The notes under the pieces are model-generated. The model worked only from the letters and a program-made list of their open reading frames with translations, was not told the origin of the DNA and searched no databases. From Nonlabens antarcticus (GTDB lineage: Bacteria; Bacteroidota; Bacteroidia; Flavobacteriales; Flavobacteriaceae), in assembly GCF_015356755.1 (NCBI RefSeq), contig NZ_JADFCO010000058.1, positions 1-64,000 on the forward strand: a stretch of DNA of 64,000 bases. Direction: 5' to 3'. Position 1 is the stretch's first letter; each line of letters begins with the position of its first letter. Shown piece by piece: positions 18,044-29,476 of this stretch. The position numbers were made by a program, and so were the translations under genes.

Positions 18044-20518
18044 TTATTTTACCGGATTCAGAATCATATCAATACGTTCTGAAAGATCGCGTAAGTGAAG
18101 TTTTGACAATTGATCGCGAGTAGAATTTGAAGCTCTTTTAGCATCACGCATCAATGTTACTAACTCTGCTCTAACGATAGGTCTGATATCACTTTGTGCA
18201 ACATCAATACTTGAACCGAATCTTCCTCGAGCTCCCTGATCGTTGTTCATGATAAACTCTAGACGCTCAACATATGCACGTTGAAGGTTTCTGCGATAAC
18301 GGTCAATAGTCTGCCCGCGTACAAGCTCGCTGAATAACCCTTTGCGCAATTCAGTCATCATTTCAAGTAAACCATAAGCATCACTGCCATTAACTTCTTC
18401 ATTCTCCATTAGACGAGCCATGCGACCAAAGTCTAAAACATCGTTTAAAGTTCTAACCTGTGTACCGCGTATTCTTTCAATACTACCATCACTTTCAACT
18501 TTATTGAAAATGTCCTGATCGATTAACCATTCTGGAGTTTCAAATAATTCCTTGTGAAGGAAAGCCATAGCGCGTTCTTGCTTTTCTTTAGGAGCGTGTT
18601 CATAAACAGCGCCTTCCTGGCCATAAGCTTTGTAAGTTTCCTTTACACCACCTATGTTAGCGGCAACGTGCCCCATGTATCTGTTATACTGGCTCAAAAC
18701 CTGACCATACATAGTTTCAAGATCGTCATAGTTCTCACCTGTTTTTCCAGTCCATTCTCCCAATTTAGGAACAATGCGTTTCAAGTTCATAATACCATAA
18801 GTACTGGCATTCATACTATCATCACCTAAATCTTCTGTTTGACTAGTGTAGTCAATCACACCAAATTGCTGACGACCAAATCTGTAAACAGGATCTCCAG
18901 CTTTTTCAAGAATCCACTCATCAAGAATTTCTTTTTCTTCTAATGCAGTTTTTCCTGGAAGTGGCTTATATCCCCAAGCGATAGAATATTTATCATACGG
19001 ACCGATGTTAGGCATTAAAGCTACATCGCCATCTTCTGGCTGCGCTACGTAATTGAAACGTGCATAATCCATAATACTAGGAGCTGTTGAATATTTAGCT
19101 GTGAATTCTGGATCGCGCAGATCTTCTACTGAGTAGGCTACAGAACTTCCCATATTATGTGGAAGACCTAAAGTGTGTCCTACTTCATGGGAGCTCACAA
19201 AACGAATCAATCGTCCCATTACATCCTCATCAAACTCTGTAGCTTGTGCTTTATCATTTATCGCTGCTGTCTGTACAAAGAACCAGTTGCGTAATAATGT
19301 CATAACGTTATGGTACCAGTTGATGTCAGATTCAAGAATCTCACCAGACCTAGGGTCAGAAACGTGTGGGCCATTTGCATTAGGAATAGGGGACGCTAGG
19401 TATCGTACCGTGGAATAACGTACATCCTCTGGACTCCAGTCTGGATCTTCCTCTTTAGTAGGAGCATCCTTAGCAATAATCGCATTTTTAAAACCAGCGG
19501 CCTCAAATGCAACTTGCCAGTCTTCAATACCTTGCTTGATATATTTTATCCACTGTTGTGGCGTGGCAGGATCGATATAATAAACGATCTGTTTTTTAGG
19601 TTCAACTAGCTCTCCTCTTTTAAAAGCGGCCATGTCTTCGTCCTTAACCTCTAATCTCCAGCGGTCAAGATAACGTACCGTTTTAGTTTCTTGAGCATCC
19701 AGACCATAATCTTGCTGTCCTCTAGCAAACCAGCCTACACGTTGATCATAATAACGACGCTTCATAGGTTCTTTAGGAAGCAAAATCATAGAGTTGCTCA
19801 TCTCTATAGAAATTGATTGAGTACTAGAGTTGGAAGGTGGCTCGCTAGCGAGATATGTTTTCACATGACGGCTCTCAATATTTTCTGGAAATGATTTTAA
19901 AGTATCAATGTAAGATCTGTCTTCATCAAGTCTGGATATTTTATAATTGCTACGTTGTGATTGTGGAAATCCTATGGACTTTACATCCTCAGTAAAGAAT
20001 TTAGTCACATCAATGACCGCATTATAGCTGGTGCTATCTTTTTTTACCGCCTCGATTGCAAAAGAATAGAGGATAGGCTCAAAATTTGAGTTCTCAACAG
20101 CAATGCTCACTGGAAGGGAATCTGCTGCAACTATATCATGAGATACGATTCTAAGAAGCACATTATCATTCTTACGTTGCCATCTTAAAGTTTGTGTATT
20201 TGCTTTCCCACCACCAAAACCTATTCCGGTAGCAGTCTTTGCGATACGAGTCACCATCAGCATTTCTCGATTAAAAAGGCTGTCTGGAATCTCGTAGTAA
20301 TATTTATCTTCAACTTTATGTACTGTAAAAAGACCAGGATCGCTTTTAGCATCCTTGGTAATTACTTTAGAGTAAGGTTGAATGCCACCTTTTTTAGAGG
20401 TCTTTTTGCTGGCATCTCCATCTGCATCAGATTTGGATGCTCCTTTTTTAGGTCCACAAGATGCAAGCATTGCAGCTGTAAGAACTAAAAGCATTAGTGA
20501 TTTTAATGATTTCATCAA
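18044..20518 (-). CDS. Lipoprotein zinc metalloprotease (DUF5117/DUF4953 type)
   Basis: An 824-residue secreted lipoprotein. The signal peptide ends in the lipobox LAASC-like LASCG. The zinc site HEVGHTLGLPH near residue 440 has the HExxHxxGxxH form of metzincin-type peptidases, with a Met-turn-like SIMDYARFNYV after it. The long N-terminal part (GLFTVHKVEDKYYYEIPDSLFNREMLMVTR) and the C-terminal helical part match the large Bacteroidota DUF5117-DUF5118-DUF4953 proteins. It is transcribed alone with a terminator after it. Substrate unknown. Confidence 0.9.
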   Translation of the reverse strand: MMKSLKSLMLLVLTAAMLASCGPKKGASKSDADGDASKKTSKKGGIQPYSKVITKDAKSDPGLFTVHKVEDKYYYEIPDSLFNREMLMVTRIAKTATGIGFGGGKANTQTLRWQRKNDNVLLRIVSHDIVAADSLPVSIAVENSNFEPILYSFAIEAVKKDSTSYNAVIDVTKFFTEDVKSIGFPQSQRSNYKISRLDEDRSYIDTLKSFPENIESRHVKTYLASEPPSNSSTQSISIEMSNSMILLPKEPMKRRYYDQRVGWFARGQQDYGLDAQETKTVRYLDRWRLEVKDEDMAAFKRGELVEPKKQIVYYIDPATPQQWIKYIKQGIEDWQVAFEAAGFKNAIIAKDAPTKEEDPDWSPEDVRYSTVRYLASPIPNANGPHVSDPRSGEILESDINWYHNVMTLLRNWFFVQTAAINDKAQATEFDEDVMGRLIRFVSSHEVGHTLGLPHNMGSSVAYSVEDLRDPEFTAKYSTAPSIMDYARFNYVAQPEDGDVALMPNIGPYDKYSIAWGYKPLPGKTALEEKEILDEWILEKAGDPVYRFGRQQFGVIDYTSQTEDLGDDSMNASTYGIMNLKRIVPKLGEWTGKTGENYDDLETMYGQVLSQYNRYMGHVAANIGGVKETYKAYGQEGAVYEHAPKEKQERAMAFLHKELFETPEWLIDQDIFNKVESDGSIERIRGTQVRTLNDVLDFGRMARLMENEEVNGSDAYGLLEMMTELRKGLFSELVRGQTIDRYRRNLQRAYVERLEFIMNNDQGARGRFGSSIDVAQSDIRPIVRAELVTLMRDAKRASNSTRDQLSKLHLRDLSERIDMILNPVK

Positions 20519-21297
20519 ATGATAGTTTTTTAGTATGGCTTTAAAGATATCAAGCCTGCTATAAATTAATCTTAACTAGTTGTTAATAGTAGTTAATTTA
20601 TTTGTCTTTTTTCGCTTTCGCGAAATTAATTAAACCTACCTATTCTATAGGGGTAAAGGGATTGATCAACCTAATTATTGATGCACAAAGCTTGCCTCCT
20701 TTAAAGTTTAACTCCGTATTTCAAAATTTAAAAACTAGTTATATTTCTTTCACATCTTTTATCACAGTGCATGTCTTTCATGTATCAAAGAATAGATTTT
20801 AAACAGATGTTTGCCATGACAATTGCAATTAAACAAGCCTATATTTTTCAAGATGGTGCACAAGATCAGATCGCCAATAATCTGAAGGCGTAGGATTTTA
20901 ACCTGTAATGAAACACTTGTATTAATTGGGCTCGTAATATTGTATCGACAAGGATATATTAAAAATGCGAGGAGGTAAGTGTAAAATAATTTTCAAAATA
21001 TTCTACAGAGTGAAATGAAAATATCAGACAGTTAATAGACAATTGATTCAATGAACTTAAGTTCGTAAATCACTTCTTATTTCCAATTCATCAGACCGTG
21101 AAGCTGTAGTTCGAAATCTAATACCTATTTGTTTGAAGACTGTTTTTATTTTTAATGATTTCGATTTTCCGGTCTGGTATCAGTATTATGCTTATGATCG
21201 CAAGCGCTCATGAGTTTCAGGAACAAATTTTTTACTAGTTTAAAAAGTGGAAGTAAAATTCCTAGCCTCAAGCCATATTGAATAATAAAATTATAGA
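20519..21297. other. Gene-poor upstream region of the metalloprotease
   Basis: About 780 bp, very AT-rich. It must hold the promoter of the metalloprotease gene, but no clear TTG/TAnnTTTG pair could be picked. A broken copy of the chromosomal palindrome is at 20611-20625. Frames on both strands are short and not protein-like. Confidence 0.45.
20611..20625. repeat. Broken palindrome (left arm intact)
   Basis: TTCGCTTTCGCGAAATTAA: the left arm and centre of the 16-bp palindrome are kept, but the right arm AAAGCG has become AAATTAA. Confidence 0.7.
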
Positions 21298-21302
21298 TCA
21301 AA

Positions 21303-21334
21303 AAAGCCCAAGCATAATTTCATGCTTGGGCTTT
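21303..21334 (-). terminator. Terminator downstream of a gene relic
   Basis: A 13-bp perfect stem, AAAGCCCAAGCAT with ATGCTTGGGCTTT, loop AATTTC. On the minus strand it is followed by TTTTTTGAT. No intact gene ends here; it lies just after the relic at 21370-21701. Confidence 0.8.
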
Positions 21335-21369
21335 ATAATTTTAATCAGAGTATTTCACTTAAAAAAAGT

Positions 21370-21701
21370 CTAATACGGAAAGCGTTTAGTCATTACAAAG
21401 GCCTTATTAATCTGATCTTTCAGAAACCAACCGCTTTTTATTTCATCACAGATTTTTCTAGTAAAATTTATTGATTCACTGTTTCAAGTAAATTGTTATA
21501 ATCATATCAGATTTATGCAAATGGATGATTGCACTATTAAGAGATTGTGATCATCTCTTAATTGGAAATGATTTGCAAAACCTATCATCTTATAGCTATG
21601 CTGTGAGGAATATAAACCTAGAGTTGCAGAGAGAAACCAAGTTGAGGGTAATTGCATTCGTTAAGGTTAGGGCAGTCGATAGAACCACTTAACCATTCTG
21701 A
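21370..21701 (-). pseudogene. Relic of an unidentified gene
   Basis: The minus strand reads SEWLSGSIDCPNLNEC and NYPQLGFSLQL. A different frame then gives GFANHFQLRDDHNLLIVQSS and, after some stops, SESINFTRKICDEIKSG, WFLKDQINKAF and VMTKRFPY, ending at a TAG. The residue mix is protein-like, but stops and at least one frameshift break it. It keeps a terminator 36 bases after its stop. I cannot name the family; it may once have been co-transcribed with susC/susD or been a separate unit. Confidence 0.5.
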
Positions 21702-21762
21702 AAAAAATGTTCATTAAAATTATAACACTAAAAACAAATACAAGAATATCTATAAATCAAAA

Positions 21763-21791
21763 AAGCTCAAGGATGATTTATCCTTGAGCTT
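21763..21791 (-). terminator. Terminator of the susC-susD operon
   Basis: A 12-bp stem, AAGCTCAAGGAT with ATCCTTGAGCTT, loop GATTT, is followed on the minus strand by TTTTTTGATT. It lies 66 bases after the susD-like stop. Confidence 0.85.
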
Positions 21792-21856
21792 AATTTCATA
21801 AACGATTGCTTAATTAAGTTTTTCTTTCTTTCAAAAAGCAAAACTTTTTAAGGCGG

Positions 21857-23461
21857 TTAGTTCACATCCCAAAACAATGGGCTATTTAGAACATCCCCAT
21901 TACTTAATTTAGCAGATGCAGCTTGAACATTCTCACGGTTAAGCGTTTGCAGTGATTGTGGGTATCTCAAACGCTTAGGCATTTCAGTTAAGGTTACGTC
22001 AGTGTTCTGTGGAACGAAAACATAAGATGTAACTCTAAACGATGCTGGTAAAGCATCCACTTGAGATTGCGGTAATATCACTGTCTCATTAGGCAGTATA
22101 AAAATATCATCTGCCGGTAATTTAGTTCTGCGATATTCTGCGTAAGCAGTATGTCCTTGCATATATAAAGCTACATATTTTTGAGTCAAAACATTCTCCC
22201 TATTTGCTGCAGGTAAACCTGATACAAATGTAGCAATGTCAGCCGTAGATACTCCCCATTTTTCCATGGATGCAGTAACCCCTGCGATATAATTGCCTTG
22301 AGCAAATCCGTTACGTTCTGAAATAATAAACTGTACTTCAGCAAACTCCATTAATACTTCGCCATAATCTGGCTTTATCACTTTGCTACTTGCATAAGAA
22401 AAAGCAGAACGTGGGAATTTATCTGGATTTGGGAATGCATAAGGCATACCTTCATAAGCAGCATAGTCCGTGTTACGAGGGTAAGTGGCTTCTTTGACGC
22501 TAGTTATTCCAGCATCGGTAGGAGCTACCATTTCAAACAATCTTGGGTCTTGACCAAAAGTACCAGTTTCTCCCTGTAAAAGATTTACAAAAGTAGAAGC
22601 AACCGCAAAGTCAGTACGTGCAATAAAAGCTTGCCACAATGGTGAAGCATTATCATCTGCAGTATCAAATGCTTGAACTGCATTATCATCGTTTGATAGC
22701 ATAACACCTGAAGTTATAGCAGCATCTATCGCAGCATTAGCTGCCGCAGCATCAACGCCATTGGTATTGTTAGCAACTCTTAAGATCAAACTATTTGCAA
22801 AGCGCTTCCACTTAGTCGCATCGCCATTAAAAATATTGTCACCACTCACAAAAACTATTTCGTTTTCGTTGATCATATCAGCAGACTCTCTCAATTCTTT
22901 TAAAATATCTGTGTAGATATCTTGTTGATCAGCAAATACTGGAGACAATGTTCCATCACCAATTGCTAAAGCTTGAAAACTCTCTTGAGGATTTCCATAG
23001 GAATAGTAAGGTACATCTCCGAAGAAATTAGTCAACTGATAGAAGCCGTAGGCCATCATTATTCTAGCAGCTGCGATTTGGTTCTCATTATTACCATAAG
23101 CAGCAGCATTACCTTTTGTGGCTTCATTCGTATTTTGATCTAGGATATACTTTAAATCAGTTGCTACGAAATAAGTAACGTTATACAAACCAGTCGCTGT
23201 TGTTTCTCTATAACGGAAAGCATCTTCCACTGCATAGGCAGTTTGCGCCCAGTATTGCATCCATGGCAATGTAAGACGACCCGAGTTGAATCCATCCTCT
23301 GTAGTTTCCATGTACTGCTTTGTAGCACTTGCAAAAACATTACTCGTAGGGACAATTTCCGCTTGGTTAGGATTTACGTTGATATTTTCAAGGTCATCAT
23401 CACAAGAGACAATTCCTAGGGCCATCACAGCCATAATCACTCTTAATAGGTTCTTTTTCAT
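21857..23461 (-). CDS. SusD/RagB-family outer-membrane lipoprotein
   Basis: A 534-residue lipoprotein with lipobox GIVSCDDD near residue 20. It caps a SusC-type channel and binds substrate at the cell surface. NINVNPNQAEIVPTSNVF and WMQYWAQTAYAVED are typical of the SusD-like_2 (PF12771) group, often linked to peptide or unknown substrates rather than classic starch binding. It starts 4 bases after the SusC gene. No glycosidase genes are next to it, so the substrate is open. Confidence 0.92.
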   Translation of the reverse strand: MKKNLLRVIMAVMALGIVSCDDDLENINVNPNQAEIVPTSNVFASATKQYMETTEDGFNSGRLTLPWMQYWAQTAYAVEDAFRYRETTATGLYNVTYFVATDLKYILDQNTNEATKGNAAAYGNNENQIAAARIMMAYGFYQLTNFFGDVPYYSYGNPQESFQALAIGDGTLSPVFADQQDIYTDILKELRESADMINENEIVFVSGDNIFNGDATKWKRFANSLILRVANNTNGVDAAAANAAIDAAITSGVMLSNDDNAVQAFDTADDNASPLWQAFIARTDFAVASTFVNLLQGETGTFGQDPRLFEMVAPTDAGITSVKEATYPRNTDYAAYEGMPYAFPNPDKFPRSAFSYASSKVIKPDYGEVLMEFAEVQFIISERNGFAQGNYIAGVTASMEKWGVSTADIATFVSGLPAANRENVLTQKYVALYMQGHTAYAEYRRTKLPADDIFILPNETVILPQSQVDALPASFRVTSYVFVPQNTDVTLTEMPKRLRYPQSLQTLNRENVQAASAKLSNGDVLNSPLFWDVN

Positions 23462-23465
23462 TTTC

Positions 23466-26400
23466 TTAGAATTTTAATTGTAAGTTCATACCATAACTTC
23501 TGGTTGATGGTAAGGATCCTCCCTCTGATCCTTGAATGTTACCACTTCCTGCGGTAGCTACTTCTGGGTCAAAGTTTTCATTGTCTAGACCCCATACGAA
23601 CAAGTTACGCGCGAAGGCAGTAATACTGATTTCTCCAAATCCTTCCGTATATTTTTTCGGAATGGAATATCCTAAAGTAATCTCTCTCAATTTTACATAA
23701 TCTGCATCAAATACGTTTTGTGCATCATTTCCGTTATAGAAATCCTGCCCATATTGCTGTGCTGGAATAACTTGAGTGTTTGGAGCAGTGTTCGTAACTG
23801 TGTAGTTTCCATTTACGTCATAAGCTACTGTTCCAGTAACACCTGGAAGAACTATTCCTTCTTCACGAATGTTATTAGCAGCTGTTTGCTCTAAGATTCC
23901 TGAGTAATTTCCCCAGATATTTGTTAAAGAACGGTATTTACCACCTTTTTGAATATCTATAAGAGCACCTAGGCTAAAGCCTTTGTAGTTGAAACTGTTT
24001 CTGATACCCATGTTGTAATCCGGAAGGATTGATCCTAGATTTTCAACATTTCTCGTTTCTGCATAACTTCCGTTAGCATTTATAACTCGGTTACCTTGAT
24101 CGTCGAAAACATAGTTAGTACCTCTAATTACACCGTATGGTTCTCCTACAACAGCGTTTAGTGTAACACCGTTAAAAGGGAATCGAGCAATTTCTAAGGA
24201 CTCAACATCATCGATTAGACTTAATACCTCACTATTATTCTTATTAAAGTTTACGGAAAGATCCCAACTAAAATCCTCAGTCTGTACTAATTTACCGCTT
24301 AAGAAAATTTCCAAACCGCGGTTTCTTAAACTTCCTGCATTTACGAAAGTACTGCTGAATCCAGTTGCAGGATCTACAGTTACTGGGGTAATCAGATCCT
24401 CAGTTTTTTCAGAGTAATAAGTCATGTCTAACTTCAAACGATTCTTTAAAAATCCAAGTTCAACACCTATTTCAGAACTGATTTTAGTTTCTGGTCCCAA
24501 CTCAGCATTATTATTACCGCCTCCTTGGCTGAAAGGTACATCACCTAAGAATGGAATTTGAGCGCCAAAGTAGTTTTTCAGTTGGTATGGATCAGTATCA
24601 CTACCTACCTCTGAATACCCACCTCTTAATTTACCAAACGTTAACCATGGTGCGTCAATAAAATTAGAGAATACAACACTACCGTTTACAGAAGGGTAGA
24701 AGAACGAGTTATTGTCAGCTGGTAACGTGGAAGACCAGTCGTTACGACCTGTAAAGTTCAAGTAGTAAGTGTTATCGTAACCGAATGATGCAGAAGCATA
24801 TAAACTGTTCACTTGTCTGTCTGAATCAAATTCTGTAACAGAAGCAGGTGCAGCAGAGTTTGTAATAGTATACAAACCTGGAACAACTAAACCACCAGAA
24901 GTACTTGCAGACAATCTATGGAATTCGTTTACTCTCTTATTACCACCTACAAATGCATTTAAGGAAAGCTTGTTGTCTAAGAAAGTTTTATCATAGTGAA
25001 GTCTTCCTTCATAATTTACCTCTTGGAACGTTCTATTTTGTTCCAAGTAAAATGCTTGATCTACAGAACCAACAGCTCTTTGACTATTTACAGCAAAGCT
25101 ATAAGTGTCTGCAAATACGTTAGCCACAGCATATAATTCATCTGTGAAATTATACTGGCCTCCTATTGTACCATACCATCTAGTACGTTTGTCACTTGCT
25201 GTGTTCTCATATAATGTCCAGTATGGATTATCTGAGTACAATGCATCACCATTGGTAGCAGAAACCCTGTTCCAGCTGCGTTGTGAACCATCAGCTTTCT
25301 TATATTTTTTCAGTCTTTCATAATCTAACGATGTTTGACCGAATTGATACAGTTGTTGAACAACTCCTTCTCCTGTGTAACCAAAACCAGGCCTGTTGAA
25401 ACCATCAGTTACCGTCAAATTTACGGTCGAGTTAATTTTAAACTTATCAGTTAGTTGAGATGTCGCATTTAAGTTAATAGAAGTTTTTCTCAAGTTCGTG
25501 TTAGGCACAATGCCTTCAGTTTGTGTATTGTTTAAAGACAATCTATATGTCGATTTTTCAGTACCAGAAGCAAATGCTACACTATTATTGAATTGAACTC
25601 CGGTTTCCCAGAAATCATCCTTACCATTTTTCGGGTTTATCCAGGCACGTGGCTGTAAGAAATCCTCAGCAAATTCTGGATCAAATGCATCCCAATGTAG
25701 AACTAAACGGTTAGGGTCATAACGAGGTCCCCATGATTCATCAACACCGTAAGCCACTACATCATACGTGGTTCCGTTAATAGTAGATTGACCAAAATCT
25801 GTCTGACCTATAGTTTGAGGATTACCAGCGCCACCACCGTACAGCTTTTGTACTTTAGGAAGGATATTAACTTCGTCAAATGTAACTCCTGAATTGATGG
25901 TTATGGATGACTTACCTGCTTTACCTGATTTAGTGGTAATCAAGATTACACCATTAATACCACGCGATCCATATAGTGCTGCTGCCGCTCCACCTTTAAG
26001 GACGTTAAGAGTAGCGATGTCATCGGGATTGATGTCAAACCCGGCATCCCCATAATCACGACCACCACCACCGGTTTGAGCACCGGTCGTGTTATAGTTG
26101 GAGTTATCTAATGGAATACCATCTACTACAATCAAAGGTCTGTTTTCTTGAGTAATAGAACTCGCACCACGTATAAGGATTCGAGTAGAACCACCTAAAG
26201 CACCTGTTGAATTACTTACCTGTACACCAGCAACTTTACCACTTAAAGAGTTAAGTGCATTTTGGTTTCTAGTTTCGGTAATTTCTTCACCTGTAACTGT
26301 CTGCGTAGCATAACCTAAAGATTTTTTCTCTCTGGAAACACCTAATGCAGTAACTACAACAGGTCCCAATGCTTGAGCATCTTCCTCCATAGTAACATTG

Positions 26401-26669
26401 ATGACACTTTGACCGGCAACTATTATTTCTTGAGATTTAAGACCCAAATAGCCGAAAACCAAAACTTCGCCATCTGTAGCTCTAATGGTATATTCTCCAT
26501 CGAAGTTAGATTGCGTACCAATATTGGTTCCTTTTTTACTAATGTTTACTCCAAGCAGCGGTTCTCCTGCGGAGTTTGTGACTTTCCCGGTTATGGGATT
26601 TTGTGCAAATGCAAACTGCACGGCGAGTACCATGACAAGTACAAGCATTTTGTGATAAAATAATTTCAT
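23466..26669 (-). CDS. SusC/RagA-family TonB-linked outer-membrane transporter
   Basis: A 1067-residue outer-membrane receptor. It has a signal peptide and a carboxypeptidase-like beta domain (ITGKVTNSAGEPLLGVNI, residues ~25-95). The plug domain follows, with VAGVQVSNSTGALGGSTRI and PLIVVDGIPLDN, then a long beta-barrel ending in the aromatic residue of MNLQLKF. It imports a ligand delivered by the SusD partner, driven by a TonB complex. The gene order susC then susD is the standard one. Confidence 0.95.
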   Translation of the reverse strand: MKLFYHKMLVLVMVLAVQFAFAQNPITGKVTNSAGEPLLGVNISKKGTNIGTQSNFDGEYTIRATDGEVLVFGYLGLKSQEIIVAGQSVINVTMEEDAQALGPVVVTALGVSREKKSLGYATQTVTGEEITETRNQNALNSLSGKVAGVQVSNSTGALGGSTRILIRGASSITQENRPLIVVDGIPLDNSNYNTTGAQTGGGGRDYGDAGFDINPDDIATLNVLKGGAAAALYGSRGINGVILITTKSGKAGKSSITINSGVTFDEVNILPKVQKLYGGGAGNPQTIGQTDFGQSTINGTTYDVVAYGVDESWGPRYDPNRLVLHWDAFDPEFAEDFLQPRAWINPKNGKDDFWETGVQFNNSVAFASGTEKSTYRLSLNNTQTEGIVPNTNLRKTSINLNATSQLTDKFKINSTVNLTVTDGFNRPGFGYTGEGVVQQLYQFGQTSLDYERLKKYKKADGSQRSWNRVSATNGDALYSDNPYWTLYENTASDKRTRWYGTIGGQYNFTDELYAVANVFADTYSFAVNSQRAVGSVDQAFYLEQNRTFQEVNYEGRLHYDKTFLDNKLSLNAFVGGNKRVNEFHRLSASTSGGLVVPGLYTITNSAAPASVTEFDSDRQVNSLYASASFGYDNTYYLNFTGRNDWSSTLPADNNSFFYPSVNGSVVFSNFIDAPWLTFGKLRGGYSEVGSDTDPYQLKNYFGAQIPFLGDVPFSQGGGNNNAELGPETKISSEIGVELGFLKNRLKLDMTYYSEKTEDLITPVTVDPATGFSSTFVNAGSLRNRGLEIFLSGKLVQTEDFSWDLSVNFNKNNSEVLSLIDDVESLEIARFPFNGVTLNAVVGEPYGVIRGTNYVFDDQGNRVINANGSYAETRNVENLGSILPDYNMGIRNSFNYKGFSLGALIDIQKGGKYRSLTNIWGNYSGILEQTAANNIREEGIVLPGVTGTVAYDVNGNYTVTNTAPNTQVIPAQQYGQDFYNGNDAQNVFDADYVKLREITLGYSIPKKYTEGFGEISITAFARNLFVWGLDNENFDPEVATAGSGNIQGSEGGSLPSTRSYGMNLQLKF

Positions 26670-26930
26670 GCGTTGATAGATTTATTTGTTGGGATAAATA
26701 TATTAGAATTATTTAACACTACACTAACAACCGTCCCTACTAATTAAAAAATAAAACTAATTTAATTGCAACCTTCAATCGCTCAGTAAGTTGCATTCCA
26801 TGATTTATTTGTTAAAATAAATATGAGCTCATATCTTCTCCTAAACCTATCGCTTTAGTGATTTAAACCGCGGCATTAGGACATTATTTTTGAAAATAAT
26901 CAATCGTATTTATCAATTTTACCGCAAGAA
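26670..26930. other. Upstream region of susC
   Basis: About 260 bp between the start of susC and the groEL terminator. It must hold the susC promoter on the minus strand; TATATTTA near 26697-26704 is a possible -7 box one base off consensus, with no well-spaced TTG. No gene is visible. Confidence 0.4.
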
Positions 26931-26958
26931 AAAAGCCACCTCTTTCGAGGTGGCTTTT
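26931..26958 (-). terminator. Terminator of groES-groEL
   Basis: A 12-bp stem, AAAAGCCACCTC with GAGGTGGCTTTT and a 4-base loop TTTC, is followed on the minus strand by TTCTTGCGG after the stem Ts. It lies 22 bases after the groEL stop. Confidence 0.85.
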
Positions 26959-26979
26959 GATAATAATAAGGAAGTTTGA

Positions 26980-28665
<1,686 letters not shown>

Positions 28666-28700
28666 TTAAAAAGTTAATTGTAAAATGAAAGATGCTTTTA

Positions 28701-28718
28701 TCGCTTTCGCGAAAGCGA
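28701..28718. repeat. 16-bp palindrome, copy 5 (between groES and groEL)
   Basis: TCGCTTTCGCGAAAGCGA, an 18-bp perfect palindrome. It lies 7 bases after the groES stop, inside the groES-groEL transcript, so it could form a hairpin in the message. Confidence 0.9.
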
Positions 28719-28725
28719 ACTATTC

Positions 28726-29001
28726 TTAAACTATTGCAAGAATATCTTCTTCTCTCATCATTAGGTAATCATTACCTTCTACCTTTAGTTCTGTACCACT
28801 ATACTTTCCGTAAAGTACAGTATCTCCTACTTTAACAGTCATTTCATAATCGATTTTACCTTTCCCAACAGCAACCACTTTACCTTGTTGTGGTTTCTCT
28901 TTTGCGGTATCTGGAATGTAAAGTCCCGAAGCTGTTTTTTGCTCTGCGGCAGATGGTTCAATTAGAACTCTATCTGATAACGGTTGAATATTTAATGCCA
29001 T
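28726..29001 (-). CDS. groS: Co-chaperonin GroES
   Basis: A 91-residue lid protein of the GroEL chamber. [32 protein letters not shown] holds the mobile loop, and [16 protein letters not shown] and [12 protein letters not shown] follow, all standard. No CIRCE element was seen upstream, so heat control must act in another way. Confidence 0.97.
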   Translation of the reverse strand: MALNIQPLSDRVLIEPSAAEQKTASGLYIPDTAKEKPQQGKVVAVGKGKIDYEMTVKVGDTVLYGKYSGTELKVEGNDYLMMREEDILAIV

Positions 29002-29091
29002 TTCAAAAAAATGTTTTGTTTGATTAATAAGTAATGTAATGGTCTATAAATGTGCCACGTTCTAATAGCTGACAAAACATCATAAAATAAA

Positions 29092-29116
29092 ATATCCAGC
29101 GGGTTGCGCTGGATAT
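29092..29116 (-). terminator. Terminator of the miaB-to-secG unit
   Basis: The stem ATATCCAGC / GCTGGATAT with a 7-base loop is followed on the minus strand by TTTTATTTTATG. It lies about 25 bases after secG, before groES. Confidence 0.7.
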
Positions 29117-29140
29117 ATTGTCAGTTGTATGTAAATTTTT

Positions 29141-29476
29141 CTACTGGTTTTCTTCTGGAATGGCAGTATTATTAGTCGCTGGAGATACAGGAGCTTCAAT
29201 TTCTACAGGGTCTGCAACTCTAATTGCACCACTATTTCTTTCCTTAATCAGGAATGTACTGGCAGCGAGAATTAAAACTAGTAATGTTGTTGAGAGTACC
29301 CAGGTACTTTTGTCTAAAAAATCACCTGTTTTTTTAACACCACCTAACTGCTGCGTTCCACCACCGCCGAAGCTGGAAGACAAACCGCCACCTTTAGGGT
29401 TTTGTACCATGATTACTACAATGAGCAAAAAGGCAACAAAAATAATAAGACCTAAGATTATATAAAATGTAGTCAT
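29141..29476 (-). CDS. secG: Preprotein translocase subunit SecG
   Basis: A 111-residue inner-membrane protein with two helices (residues 3-22 and 57-77). The SecG signature VMVQNPKGGGLSSSFGG (here VIMVQNPKGGGLSSSF) lies between them. It is part of SecYEG. It starts directly after the TPR-like gene in a run that begins at miaB. Confidence 0.95.
   Translation of the reverse strand: MTTFYIILGLIIFVAFLLIVVIMVQNPKGGGLSSSFGGGGTQQLGGVKKTGDFLDKSTWVLSTTLLVLILAASTFLIKERNSGAIRVADPVEIEAPVSPATNNTAIPEENQ

Noticed and set aside
20602-20802. 66-residue plus-strand frame
   Set aside because: It starts in the broken palindrome, is AT-rich noise in composition, and has no neighbours on that strand.
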